Shown here: positions 56,248-64,000 of the stretch, piece by piece
How the letters are laid out: the number at the start of each line of letters is the position of its first letter
How positions within the stretch are numbered: the first letter of the stretch is position 1
From: Conexibacter woesei DSM 14684
GTDB taxonomy: Bacteria; Actinomycetota; Thermoleophilia; Solirubrobacterales; Solirubrobacteraceae
Assembly (NCBI RefSeq): GCF_000025265.1
Contig: NC_013739.1
Location: 5,690,001 to 5,754,000 of the forward strand
Reading direction: 5' to 3'
DNA: 64,000 bases
The notes under the pieces: model-generated
The model's input: only the letters and a program-made list of their open reading frames with translations
Databases searched by the model: none
Told to the model about the DNA's origin: nothing
Translations under genes and position numbers: made by a program

Positions 56248-56632
56248 TCAGGCGATCTGACGCGCGACCCAGGCGGCGAAGTCGTCCTCGGTCAGCGTGC
56301 CGGCCGCCAGCCGCTCGATCGTCTCGGCGCGCTCGTCAAGGCTCGCGACGGGCGCCCACGGCGCCGTTGCGACGGATGAACTCGATCATGCAGACATACC
56401 CCACGCGCTTGTTCCCGTCGGGCAGCGGGTGGTTGCGGACGATCCGCGAGCAGAGGATCGCGGCCTTCTTGTGCAGCTCGGGGTAGAGCTCGACGTCCCC
56501 GAAGCCGGCGTTCGGCGCAGCGAGCGCAGACTCGGCGCGTGCGATTCCGGGAAGTCGCTCGAGGCGCGCCGAATCGACGCCGATCACCGCCTCGGCGATC
56601 AGGAGGAAGTCCGCAAGCGGGAGGCCGGACAC
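56248..56632 (-). pseudogene. doc: Frameshifted Doc (Fic-fold) toxin gene
   Basis: From GTG 56632 the frame encodes a Doc protein with the Fic motif HPLPDGNKRVG intact. The upstream frame to 56671 would start with TTG inside the operator and is not preferred. After IEFIRRNGA (near 56361) the frame changes and stops at 56336. The missing C-terminus, PWAPVASLDERAETIERLAA then GTLTEDDFAAWVARQIA, is present one frame away and ends at 56248. The net shift is +1 (or -2). Doc proteins phosphorylate elongation factor Tu. The truncated form would lack the last helix, so activity is doubtful unless the frame is corrected. Confidence 0.75.
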
Positions 56633-56653
56633 GGTCCGGAACGTACCAGAACA

Positions 56654-56691
56654 GATACCGTGGTATTGCAATACCAGTTCTAGTTGGTATC
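56654..56691. promoter_or_regulatory. Operator cluster between doc and the ribbon-helix-helix gene
   Basis: Four half-sites alternate: GATACC, GGTAT, ATACC and GGTATC. The centre GGTATTG-CAATACC (56662-56675) is a perfect 14-base palindrome. Such clustered sites are typical of autoregulated antitoxins with ribbon-helix-helix domains. Confidence 0.65.
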
Positions 56692-56735
56692 TTGCTACCT
56701 ATTCAGGGTGGTGTCCATTGCTAGTCTGAGGGGGA

Positions 56736-56948
56736 ATGGAAGTGCGCTCTATGACTCTTCGTCTGCCAGACGAGCAGGCCAGAGAACTCGAAGCCGTCGC
56801 CCGCGTCGACGAGACGACGGTGTCGGACGCCGTGCGAACGGCGATCGGCGATCACATCGAGGCGCGCCGCAACGACAGAGAGTTCCAGGCACGCATCAGA
56901 CGCATCCTCGACGAGGAGCGCGCCGTGCTGGAACGCCTGGCGAAGTAG
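56736..56948 (+). CDS. Ribbon-helix-helix protein, possible antitoxin of doc
   Basis: This protein has 70 residues from ATG 56736, or 65 from ATG 56751, which has better spacing to GGAAG and fits the domain. Residues MTLRLPDEQARELEAVARVD followed by ETTVSDAVRTAIGDHIEARR form a ribbon-helix-helix DNA-binding domain, and the charged C-terminal helix could wrap a toxin. It lies head to head with the doc gene, with operator half-sites between them. Phd-type antitoxins usually precede doc in one operon, so the divergent layout and the different DNA-binding fold are unusual. Function as antitoxin is inferred from position only. Confidence 0.7.
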   Translation: MEVRSMTLRLPDEQARELEAVARVDETTVSDAVRTAIGDHIEARRNDREFQARIRRILDEERAVLERLAK

Positions 56949-56990
56949 CGGGCGCGGTACGTGCGCGGCGGCGGCGGGGATGCTCGTCGC

Positions 56991-57986
56991 ATGCGCGCGA
57001 TGGTGCTGACGGAGCCGGGGCAGCCGCTAAGCGCGGCCGAGCTGGCCGAGCCGCTGCCTGGACCGGGGGAGCTGCTGCTGCGCGTGCGCGCGTGCGGCGT
57101 CTGCCGCACCGACCTGCACCTGCGCGACGGGGAACTGGCGGCCGGCCACCAGCCGCTCGTGCTCGGCCATCAGATCGTCGGCGAGGTGATCGGCGGAGAC
57201 GTCGAGTCCGGGACGCGGGCAGGGATCGGCGCGCGCGTCGGGGTGCCGTGGCTCGGCTGGACCTGCGGCGTCTGCCGCTACTGCACCAGCGGGCGCGAGA
57301 ACCTCTGCGCGAAGGCGCGCTTCACCGGCTGCGACATCGACGGCGGCTACGCCGAGCTGGCCGTCGCCGACGCGCGCTTCTGCTTCCCGCTGCCGGCGAG
57401 CGACGGCTTCAGCGACGAGCAGGTGGCGCCGCTGCTGTGCGCGGGCCTGATCGGCTACCGCGCCTTCCAGATGGCCGGCGACGCCGAGCGCGTCGGGCTC
57501 TACGGCTTCGGCGCCGCGGCGCACCTGATCTGCCAGGTCGCCGTCCACGAGGGGCGGCGGGTCTTCGCGTTCACGCGCGAGCGTGACGTCGCCGGGCAGC
57601 AGTTCGCCCGCGAGCTGGGCGCCGTCTGGGCCGGCGCGAGCGCCGAGCGGCCGCCGGAGGAGCTGGACGCGGCGTTGATCTTCGCGCCCGTCGGCGCGCT
57701 CGTGCCGCTCGCGCTGCGCGCCGTCGCGCGCGGCGGCAGCGTGATCTGCGCCGGCATCCACATGAGCGACATCCCCTCCTTCCCCTACGTCGACGTATGG
57801 GGCGAGCGGACGCTCAGATCGGTCGCCAACCTGACGCGCGCCGACGGCGAGGCGTTCCTCGCGCTCGCGCCGCGGGTGCCGCTGCGGACCCAGGTGACGA
57901 CCTACCCGCTCGCCGCCGCCGAGCAGGCGCTCGCCGACCTGCGCGCGGGCGCGTTCGAGGGCGCGGCGGTGCTGCGGGTCGCCTGA
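56991..57986 (+). CDS. Zinc-dependent alcohol dehydrogenase (AdhP-like)
   Basis: From ATG 56991 (MRAMVLTEPGQPL) the product has 331 residues. Catalytic zinc ligands are in RACGVCRTDLHL and GHQIVGEV. The structural zinc loop has four cysteines (WTCGVCRYCTSGRENLC). The coenzyme domain has VGLYGFGAAAHL, which is GxGxxA rather than GxGxxG. The order and the GGYAELAVAD and YPLAAAEQALADLRAG blocks match the AdhA/AdhP group of NAD(P)-dependent medium-chain dehydrogenases. Substrate is unknown. It is not obviously linked to neighbours. Confidence 0.92.
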   Translation: MRAMVLTEPGQPLSAAELAEPLPGPGELLLRVRACGVCRTDLHLRDGELAAGHQPLVLGHQIVGEVIGGDVESGTRAGIGARVGVPWLGWTCGVCRYCTSGRENLCAKARFTGCDIDGGYAELAVADARFCFPLPASDGFSDEQVAPLLCAGLIGYRAFQMAGDAERVGLYGFGAAAHLICQVAVHEGRRVFAFTRERDVAGQQFARELGAVWAGASAERPPEELDAALIFAPVGALVPLALRAVARGGSVICAGIHMSDIPSFPYVDVWGERTLRSVANLTRADGEAFLALAPRVPLRTQVTTYPLAAAEQALADLRAGAFEGAAVLRVA

Positions 57987-58068
57987 ACGGCCGATCTGCC
58001 AGAGTTGACGAGCTGCACTCGGCGCCCAGCCGATCTCACCCGCGCCACCAAGGAGGTCCGATCCGCAC

Positions 58069-58650
58069 ATGCCCCTCGTCCCGATGGTCATCGAGCGCAC
58101 TGCGCGCGGCGAACGCGAGTTCGACATCTACAGCCGCCTGCTCAACGAGCGAATCATCTTCCTCGGCACAGCGGTCGACGACCAGGTCGCGAACCTGATC
58201 GTGGCGCAGCTCCTCCACCTGGAGTCGAGCGACCCCGACAAGGACATCTCGATCTACATCAACTCGCCGGGCGGGTCGATCTACGCGGGTCTCGCGATCT
58301 ACGACACGATGCAGTTCATCAAGCCCGACGTGCAGACGATCTGCTGCGGCATCGCGATGTCGATGGGCTCGCTGCTGCTGATGGGCGGCGCCAGAGGCAA
58401 GCGCATGTCGCTGCCCAACAGCCGGATCCTGATCCACCAGCCGTCGGCCGGCTTCGAGGGTCAGTCGACCGACATCGAGATCCACGCCAGAGAGATCATC
58501 AAGACGCGCAAGCGGATCGACGAGATCTACGCGTTCCACACCGGGCAGCCGGAGGAAAGAGTCAACCACGACATGGAGCGCGACCGCTTCTTCAAGCCCG
58601 ACGAGGCCGTCGAGTACGGCCTCATCGACCGCGTCATCACGAAGCACTAG
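58069..58650 (+). CDS. clpP: ATP-dependent Clp protease proteolytic subunit
   Basis: This 193-residue serine peptidase has the catalytic triad: Ser98 in [11 protein letters not shown], His123 in ILIHQPSAG and an Asp in [12 protein letters not shown]. Hydrophobic and handle regions ([33 protein letters not shown]) match ClpP closely. It forms tetradecameric barrels with ClpX or ClpC. A strong AAGGAGGT lies 11 bases before ATG 58069. No second clpP or clpX is adjacent, although actinobacteria usually have clpP1P2 pairs. AGA codons are used throughout. Confidence 0.95.
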   Translation: MPLVPMVIERTARGEREFDIYSRLLNERIIFLGTAVDDQVANLIVAQLLHLESSDPDKDISIYINSPGGSIYAGLAIYDTMQFIKPDVQTICCGIAMSMGSLLLMGGARGKRMSLPNSRILIHQPSAGFEGQSTDIEIHAREIIKTRKRIDEIYAFHTGQPEERVNHDMERDRFFKPDEAVEYGLIDRVITKH

Positions 58651-58694
58651 CGGCGGGCCGTTCCCGCGCACCGCGGCGCGCGCGTCTCGCCGCT

Positions 58695-59495
58695 CTACGC
58701 GATCGGGTGCTCGATCGCGCCCAGCCGCTCGATCTCGATCCGCACGACGTCGCCCGGGTCGAGGAACCGCCGCGGATCCATGTACGCGCCGACGCCGCTC
58801 GGCGTACCCGTCAGGATCAGGTCGCCCGGCGCCAGCGTGCACGTCTCGCGCAGGAAGGCGACGAGCGCCTCGCAGCCGAAGATCAGGTCGGAGGTGCGCG
58901 AGTCCTGGCGCGGCTCGCCGTTGACCCACGAGCGGATCCGCAGGTCCTCCGCCTGCTCGACGGACAGCTCGTCGACGGTCGTGATCCACGGTCCCCACGG
59001 GCAGAACGTGTCCGCGCCCTTCGCGCGGGTCCACTGCGACTCGCGCCGCTGCAGGTCGCGCGCGCTGACGTCGTCGGCGACCGCGAAGCCGGCGATCTGC
59101 CCGTCCGAGCCGAGCACGACGACCAACTCCGCCTCGTAGTCGAGCCGTCTGACGACCGCCGGGCGGACGACCGGCCCGCTCGGCGGCACCGACGCGGACG
59201 GCAGCTTCATGAAGACGATCGGCTGCTCGGGCGCCTCGCGCCCGCCCTCGGCGGCGTGCGCGGCGTAGTTGAGGCCGATCCCGAAGATCGCGCGCGGCTG
59301 CTGCACCGGCGCGAGCAGCGCGACCTCGGCGAGCGCCCAGTCGGCGCCGGCGGCGGGCGTGCGGTCGCCGGAGGCGAGGCGGGCGCGGACGCCGTCGGGC
59401 TCCGGCGCGGCGGAGAACGCGACGACGCGGTCGTCGCGCACCTCGCCGGCGTGCGGGACGTCGCTGCCCGGTGGAAGGAAGGTGGCGAGCTTCAT
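58695..59495 (-). CDS. Fumarylacetoacetate hydrolase family protein
   Basis: From ATG 59495, with AAGGTG at six bases, the product has 266 residues. The C-terminal FAH domain has the substrate/metal motif IFGIGLNYAAHAAE, the ligand Glu in DYEAELVVVLG, DDVSARDLQRRESQW, and TGTPSGVGAYMDP. These fit acylpyruvase or 2-hydroxyhepta-2,4-dienedioate isomerase-like enzymes that cleave C-C bonds of beta-diketo acids. It is the last gene of a leftward run with a transporter 10 bases upstream, which may import its substrate, but this is only inferred. Confidence 0.9.
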   Translation of the reverse strand: MKLATFLPPGSDVPHAGEVRDDRVVAFSAAPEPDGVRARLASGDRTPAAGADWALAEVALLAPVQQPRAIFGIGLNYAAHAAEGGREAPEQPIVFMKLPSASVPPSGPVVRPAVVRRLDYEAELVVVLGSDGQIAGFAVADDVSARDLQRRESQWTRAKGADTFCPWGPWITTVDELSVEQAEDLRIRSWVNGEPRQDSRTSDLIFGCEALVAFLRETCTLAPGDLILTGTPSGVGAYMDPRRFLDPGDVVRIEIERLGAIEHPIA

Positions 59496-59505
59496 GTGCG
59501 GCACC

Positions 59506-60696
59506 TTATGCGTGCAGCGCCAGCCACAGCGCCGCCGTCCCGCCGATCAGCGCGGGCGGGACCGAGATCGCGCCGAGCCGCACGAACGTGCGCCATCTCG
59601 GCGCCAGCTCGCCGCCGCGCAGGACGCGCTTCCACAGCAGCGTCGCAAGCGAGCCGGTGTAGGTGAGGTTCGGGCCGACGTTGACGCCGATCAGCGCCGC
59701 GAGCAGCGGCCCCGTGCCGCGGTCCGCGAGGACCGGCAGCAGGATCAGCGTCGCGGGCAGGTTGTTGACCGCGTTCGCGAGCAGCGCGGCGACGCCCGCC
59801 ACGCCGAGCAGCGCGAGCAGCCCGTCGCCGTGCGGGACGATCCGGTCGACGATGTCGTCGAGCCCGAGCGACAGCGCGATCGCGACGACGACGCCGAGCG
59901 CCAGCACGAACAGCAGGAAGCCGGGGCTGGCGGCGTGCAGCAGCGCACGCGGCGTCGTGCGGCGGGCGGCGAGCGCCGGCACGGCGAGCACGAGCGCGCC
60001 GGCGGCGGCGAACCATGCCGGGTCGACCCCGAGTGGTGTGCTGAAGACGAAGCCGACGAGCGTCGCGGCGACGACGACGGCCGCGAGCGCCGGCGAGCCG
60101 CGGTCGGCGGCGGGCGGGGTGGCGGCGGGCGGCACTGCGGCGGCGTGCGGCGGGGCGGCGGCGCGCGGCGGGGCGGTGGCGAGCGGCGGGGCGGCGGGTG
60201 CAGCGATGGCACGAGGGTCGGGATCCGCGAGGTCGTCGGCGAAGAAGCGACGGAAGACGACCCACTCGACCGCGATCACGACGGCCCACGGGAGCGCCAT
60301 CAGCGCCGCGAAATGGACGAACGAGACGTCGGCGGTGTGGAAGGCGAGCAGGTTCGTCAGGTTCGAGACGGGCAGCAGCAGCGACGCGGCGTTGGCGAGG
60401 TGGACGCAGGCGTAGATGTGCGGCCGCTCACGCAGGCGCAGGGTCGCCGCTCCGGCGAGCACGACGGGCGTCAGCAGCACGACCGTCGCGTCGAGCCCGA
60501 GCACCGCCGTGACGCCGGCCGCGAGCGCGAAGACGAGCGCCAGCAGCCGCGGCGGCGAGTCCTCGGCGTGGCGGGCGAGCAGCCTGCCTGCGGCGGCGAA
60601 CAGCCCCTCGCGCTCGCACAGGTGGCCGAGCACGAGCACCGCCGCGAGGAAGCCGAGCGTCGGCGCGAGGGTGCGGACCTCCTCGGCGACGCTCAA
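59506..60696 (-). CDS. SLC13/ArsB-type membrane transporter
   Basis: This 396-residue protein, TTG start, has about 10-11 transmembrane segments. Motifs NAASLLLPVSNLTNLLAF and ANAVNNLPATLILLPVLA are the two inverted-repeat Asn/Pro hairpins of the ion-transporter superfamily (ArsB, CitMHS, NhaD). GVNVGPNLTYTGSLATLLW also matches ArsB. A long Ala/Pro-rich loop at residues 165-205 separates the two halves. Arsenite export, dicarboxylate or sodium/proton exchange are all possible. No arsenic genes are nearby. Confidence 0.85.
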   Translation of the reverse strand: MSVAEEVRTLAPTLGFLAAVLVLGHLCEREGLFAAAGRLLARHAEDSPPRLLALVFALAAGVTAVLGLDATVVLLTPVVLAGAATLRLRERPHIYACVHLANAASLLLPVSNLTNLLAFHTADVSFVHFAALMALPWAVVIAVEWVVFRRFFADDLADPDPRAIAAPAAPPLATAPPRAAAPPHAAAVPPAATPPAADRGSPALAAVVVAATLVGFVFSTPLGVDPAWFAAAGALVLAVPALAARRTTPRALLHAASPGFLLFVLALGVVVAIALSLGLDDIVDRIVPHGDGLLALLGVAGVAALLANAVNNLPATLILLPVLADRGTGPLLAALIGVNVGPNLTYTGSLATLLWKRVLRGGELAPRWRTFVRLGAISVPPALIGGTAALWLALHA

Positions 60697-60706
60697 TGAA
60701 TACGAC

Positions 60707-61162
60707 TCATGCGACCGGCATCTCCGCGTCCGCCGACTGGACGTCGTCCTTCGCCTCGACGTGGGTCACCGGGAGGCCCGATCCTCTCGCCTTGCTGACG
60801 AGGTCGAGGTGGAGCCATCTCGATATCCGGCGCGGCAGCGTCGAGATGACGATCTCGTCGTAGTGCGCCTGGTTGAGCGCGTCCTCGATCGCCATCAGCG
60901 GCTCCGCGTCGCCGACGTGGCCGGTCACCGGCGCGCCGGCGGCCGCGCTCAGCTGCGGCAGCGCCTGCTCGAGCCGCTGCTGCGCCTCGCCGTGGTCGCC
61001 CTCCTGCGGATCGACGACCTTGTGCAGGCCGTGCGGGTGGGCGGGCACGACGAGGTGGAATCTCACCGGGCCGCGCGCCGCGCGGGCGCGCACCGCATCG
61101 CGCAGACCGTCGGTCGCGGCTGTGCGGTTGGCGACGAGCAGGATTCGGGCGGGTTCCGGCAT
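60707..61162 (-). CDS. Universal stress-like nucleotide-binding protein
   Basis: ATG 61162 is preferred because GGAGGTG lies six bases upstream; GTG 61171 is an alternative. The 151-residue product starts PARILLVANRTAATDGLRDA and has a USP-like alpha/beta fold ending YDEIVISTLPRRISRWLHLD followed by LVSKARGSGLPVTHVEA. The ATP-binding GxxG(9)GS signature is absent, so it is the non-ATP-binding or atypical type. It lies 10 bases upstream of the transporter gene and 70 bases after the rhodanese fusion gene. Confidence 0.8.
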   Translation of the reverse strand: MPEPARILLVANRTAATDGLRDAVRARAARGPVRFHLVVPAHPHGLHKVVDPQEGDHGEAQQRLEQALPQLSAAAGAPVTGHVGDAEPLMAIEDALNQAHYDEIVISTLPRRISRWLHLDLVSKARGSGLPVTHVEAKDDVQSADAEMPVA

Positions 61163-61232
61163 TGCGGGCACCTCCGGGGGCGGCGGACGGCCGCGGGGAC
61201 GCGGACCTCCCCAGTCTTCCCAGTCAGCCGCC

Positions 61233-62621
61233 TCAAGACACGAGCGGCTCGCCGGCGCGCGCGAGCGTCCCGACGCCGCCGTGGACGACGTGCACCACCT
61301 CGCGCACGCCGCGGCTCGCCAGCAGGCTCGCGGCGACCGCGCTGCGCTGGCCGCTCGCGCAGATCGCGGCGACCGGCCGCTCCGGGTCGAGGCCGTCCGG
61401 CAGCTCCAACAGCTCGTGGTACGGCGCGTGGAGCGAGTCGCGCAGGTGACCAGCGCGCCACTCGCCCTCCTCGCGCACGTCGAGCACCTGCAGCTCGCCG
61501 TCGCTCGCGCGCCGCGCGGACAGGTCCGCCGCCGCCAGCCGTTCGATCCGCGCGACCTCGTGACCCTCGGCCCGCCACGAGGTCATCCCGCCCGCGAGCC
61601 GGCCGGCGAAGCGGCGCGCGCCGACCGCGAGCGCGAGCGCCGCGGCGTGCTCGGCGTCGTCGTCGTCGCGGCCGACCAGCACCACCGCCTGGCCGGGCGC
61701 CAGCAGCCACGCGAGCTTCGTCCCGAAGCCGGCCTGCCGGATCGGGATCACGATCGCGCCCGGGATGTGCGCGTCGTCGAACTGGACGTCTGTTCGGACG
61801 TCGACGACCATCGCGCCGGCGGCCGCCGCCAGCTCGACCTGACGCGGCTCCAGCGGCGGCAGCTCGGCGCCGCCGACGATCAGCGGCCCGCGGTTGAGCA
61901 TCACGATCCGCTCGAAGCTCGGCGGTTGCGGCCCGAGCGCCGCGACCGACTGCTCGACCCAGCGCTCCGCGTCGCGCTCCTGCAGGCGCGCGTTGTGGCG
62001 GCGCTCCCAGCCGATCGTCGAGGAGACCTTCAGGTCCATCCCCGGGCCGCCGCACATCGAGCCGCCGAGATGCGCTGGCCAGACCTCCGTCGTGTCGTCG
62101 AGCGCGAGCAGGCGCTCGTGCAGCGAGCGGAAGATCTCGCGCGCGCCCGCGTGCGCCTCGATCGCGAGGTCCGTCCGCGCGACGTCGCCGGCGAACAGCG
62201 TGTCGCCCGTCAGCACCGCCCACGGCTGCTCGCCGCGCTCGGTCTCCGCAAGCAGGAACGACGTGTGCTCCGGCCGGTGGCCGGGCGTGTGCAGCGCCGT
62301 GATCGCCAGCCCGCCCAGCTCCAGCCGCCAGCCGTCGTCGAACGGCTCGTGCTCGTACTCGGCCTCCGCGAGACGGTGGACGTGGAGCGTCGCGCCCGTC
62401 GCTGCCGCGAGCCGGCCGTGGCCGGAGACGTGATCGGCGTGGGTGTGCGTCTCCAGCACGTGCTCGATCCGCATTCCCAGGTACCGCGCGAGCGAGAGAT
62501 ACTCGGCGACGTCGAAGCGCGGGTCGACGACCGCCGCCACGCCGGCGTCTCTGTCGCCGACGAGGTACGACGCGCAGCCGAGGTCCTCGTGGATCACCTG
62601 CCGGAAGAGCATGCGGCTCAT
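61233..62621 (-). CDS. Persulfide dioxygenase-like metallo-beta-lactamase fused to two rhodanese domains
   Basis: From ATG 62621 the product has 462 residues. Residues 1-240 are an ETHE1-like MBL domain with THTHADHVSGHG (His59, His61, Asp63, His64), HTPGHRPEHTSF and TGDTLFAGDVARTDL. A first rhodanese domain (VVDVRTDVQFDDAHIPGAIV) lacks the active cysteine, having GRDDDD at that place. A second (VLDVREEGEWRAGHL) keeps it in ICASGQRSAVA. Such fusions oxidise persulfides to sulfite and transfer sulfane sulfur. Its start overlaps the stop of fdhD (ATGA), linking two sulfur-handling proteins. Confidence 0.9.
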   Translation of the reverse strand: MSRMLFRQVIHEDLGCASYLVGDRDAGVAAVVDPRFDVAEYLSLARYLGMRIEHVLETHTHADHVSGHGRLAAATGATLHVHRLAEAEYEHEPFDDGWRLELGGLAITALHTPGHRPEHTSFLLAETERGEQPWAVLTGDTLFAGDVARTDLAIEAHAGAREIFRSLHERLLALDDTTEVWPAHLGGSMCGGPGMDLKVSSTIGWERRHNARLQERDAERWVEQSVAALGPQPPSFERIVMLNRGPLIVGGAELPPLEPRQVELAAAAGAMVVDVRTDVQFDDAHIPGAIVIPIRQAGFGTKLAWLLAPGQAVVLVGRDDDDAEHAAALALAVGARRFAGRLAGGMTSWRAEGHEVARIERLAAADLSARRASDGELQVLDVREEGEWRAGHLRDSLHAPYHELLELPDGLDPERPVAAICASGQRSAVAASLLASRGVREVVHVVHGGVGTLARAGEPLVS

Positions 62622-63400
62622 CTCACCCGCTCCTCGCCGCTGTAGACGTTGATCCGCCCGCGGCGCGCGAAGCCGCAGAGCGTGAGGTCGCGGTCGCGCG
62701 CGAGCTCGACCGCGAGCGACGTCGGCGCGCCGACGCCGACGAGCACGGGCGCGCCGGCGACGACGGCCTTCTGCACCAGCTCGAACGAGAGGCGCCCGCT
62801 GACGCACAGCAGCGCGCCGCCGAGCGGCAGCTCCCCCCGCTCCAGCGCCCACCCGATCACCTTGTCCATCGCGTTGTGCCGCCCGACGTCCTCGCGCACG
62901 CAGCGGACCGTCCCGTCGCGCGCGAAGAGGCCCGTCGCGTGCAGGCCGCCGGTGCGCTCGAACTCCGGCTGGACGAGCCGGTCCGGCAGGCTCGCCAGCA
63001 GTTCGCGCGGGACCGGCTCCAGGCGCGGGTCGCGCTCCAGCCGCGGCGCGTCGACGGCGACCTGCTCGATCGCGCCCTTGCCGCAGACGCCGCACGACGA
63101 CGTCGTGTAGAAGCGGCGCTCGCCGGGGTCGCGCAGCAGCGCGCCGCGGACCTCGACCGCGTTCCCGGCGAGATCCTCGGGCGGCCCGACCTGCGGCCAG
63201 CGCGCGATCAGCCCTTCGCCGTAGAGGAAGCCGGCCGCGAGCTGCTCGTCGTCGCCGGGCGTGCGCATCGTGACGGCGAGCGGCCGGCCGTCAACGCGAA
63301 TCTCCAGCGGCTCCTCGACGGCGACGAGATCCTCGACGCCGTCACGCTCTATCGCCGCGTGCATCCCTCGTATCCGCACGCCGCCCGGCTGTTCGCTCAT
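62618..63400 (-). CDS. fdhD: Formate dehydrogenase accessory sulfurtransferase FdhD
   Basis: From ATG 63400 the product has 260 residues. The sulfur-carrying CxxC is Cys103 and Cys106 in TTSSCGVCGKGA. TGGLHATGLFARDG, VREDVGRHNAMDKVIGWAL and SGRLSFELVQKAVVAGAPVLV are diagnostic for FdhD, which delivers sulfur from IscS to the bis-MGD cofactor of formate dehydrogenase. No formate dehydrogenase gene is in the window. It heads a leftward operon with the persulfide dioxygenase-like fusion. It is divergent from the sensor gene at the right edge. Confidence 0.94.
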   Translation of the reverse strand: MSEQPGGVRIRGMHAAIERDGVEDLVAVEEPLEIRVDGRPLAVTMRTPGDDEQLAAGFLYGEGLIARWPQVGPPEDLAGNAVEVRGALLRDPGERRFYTTSSCGVCGKGAIEQVAVDAPRLERDPRLEPVPRELLASLPDRLVQPEFERTGGLHATGLFARDGTVRCVREDVGRHNAMDKVIGWALERGELPLGGALLCVSGRLSFELVQKAVVAGAPVLVGVGAPTSLAVELARDRDLTLCGFARRGRINVYSGEERVR

Positions 63401-63458
63401 CCATCGATCGTACGCCGCCCGTGCGCTGTGCGCTCGTCGCGCGGTACCGTGTGAGGTG

Positions 63459-64000
63459 ATGCACCGCAACGGAGGTCTGCGGAGGAGGCTCCTTGCCGGG
63501 ATCGGGATGCTCACGGTCCTCTTCCTCGCCGTGCTCGTCGTGATGCTCGTCGCGATACGCGACCTGCGCGCGACCGATCGCGCGGCGCGCGACACCGCGC
63601 AGCGCGTGATGGCGACCAGCCGCGCGCAAACCGAGCTGTCGGACTTCGAGACGGCGCACCGGGAGGCGCGCAGCGGGGACGCTGCAAGCGTCCGCGAGCT
63701 GCGCATCGCGGACGCGGGCCTCGACCACCGGCTCGACGTGCTGCGGGGCGTGCTCGGCGGCAGCACCGACAGCGTCGCGATGCAGTTGCGCGCGCAGCTC
63801 GCCGCGATCCGCGAGCACGTCGGCATCCTCGACGATCCGGACGTCAGCAGGGCCCAGCTGGCGGTCGAGGACCGCCGCGCGGCGGCGATCGTCACGCAGC
63901 TCGACAGGCTGGTCGAGACGCAGCGCGCATCGTTGCTCAAGCGCCGCGAGCACACCGGCGCCATCGCCCGCTCGGCTGAGATCACAGGCGTGGTCGGCAT
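63459..64000 (+). CDS. Membrane sensor protein, cut by the right edge
   Basis: A frame from ATG 63459 (or GTG 63456) is open to the window end, giving about 180 residues. After the basic start MHRNGGLRRRLLAGIG comes one transmembrane helix (about residues 16-40, rich in Leu and Val), then a long helical extracytoplasmic region with many Arg, Ala and Asp residues. This resembles the CHASE3 or four-helix sensor part of a histidine kinase or chemoreceptor. The signalling domain is beyond the edge, so the class cannot be fixed. Confidence 0.65.
   Translation, partial: MHRNGGLRRRLLAGIGMLTVLFLAVLVVMLVAIRDLRATDRAARDTAQRVMATSRAQTELSDFETAHREARSGDAASVRELRIADAGLDHRLDVLRGVLGGSTDSVAMQLRAQLAAIREHVGILDDPDVSRAQLAVEDRRAAAIVTQLDRLVETQRASLLKRREHTGAIARSAEITGVVG

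Noticed and set aside
56633-56671. TTG 56671 as start of doc
   Set aside because: It lies inside the operator palindrome. The extra 13 residues have no family resemblance, whereas GTG 56632 starts where Doc homology begins.

Overview
The window is very GC-rich, gene-dense bacterial DNA. It most resembles an actinobacterium of the class Thermoleophilia (order Solirubrobacterales, Conexibacter-like). This is an inference from several things: glucosyl-3-phosphoglycerate synthase, a typical actinobacterial SigA, many large secreted beta-propeller proteins with Arg-rich C-terminal beta domains, GTG and TTG starts, and frequent AGA arginine codons despite the GC content. No rRNA, prophage, insertion sequence or CRISPR array was seen. 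Three tRNA genes are present: Ser-GGA, Ser-CGA and Tyr-GTA.

Layout. 0-8.3 kb: mixed single genes, namely a secreted protein cut by the left edge, a fatty-acid hydroxylase, a small ribbon-helix-helix protein, a winged-helix protein, an M29 aminopeptidase, a lipoprotein, a YceH-family protein, a class B penicillin-binding protein and a truncated GGDEF protein. 8.5-16 kb: a secreted protein, gpgS, a large LuxR-type ATPase regulator, a methyltransferase plus glycosyltransferase pair, and a hemolysin III-like membrane protein. 16-21.6 kb: a homocysteine S-methyltransferase and a xylose-type ABC operon (ROK regulator, xylF, xylG, xylH).

21.8-39.5 kb is the unusual part. It is a paralogue-rich cell-surface region. 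A two-gene operon (secreted beta-propeller, then a roughly 900-residue modular secreted protein) occurs twice. Four small four-cysteine secreted proteins, two 240-residue secreted proteins (one outlying at 8.6 kb) and copies of one glycosyltransferase family lie around these operons. Several of these genes share promoter architecture, have long untranslated leaders and end at strong hairpins. The four small proteins keep rare ATA and CTA codons at matching positions. This set is the best candidate here for an undescribed system, perhaps a secreted surface coat, but no function can be read from the sequence.

39.6-51.5 kb: tadA, a subtilisin-like protease, a third glycosyltransferase, a universal stress protein, a TetR-controlled yceI/flavin-reductase operon with two clear operator palindromes, a translationally coupled PP2C phosphatase/histidine kinase/response regulator operon, a LamG-type secreted protein, and a divergent VOC/TetR pair with twin operators. 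51.6-64 kb: sigA, folE2, pgsA, an ABC-2 exporter, a frameshifted doc toxin facing a ribbon-helix-helix gene, an alcohol dehydrogenase, clpP, and a leftward cluster (fdhD, persulfide-dioxygenase-like/rhodanese fusion, stress protein, SLC13/ArsB-type transporter, FAH-family hydrolase). A membrane sensor is cut by the right edge.
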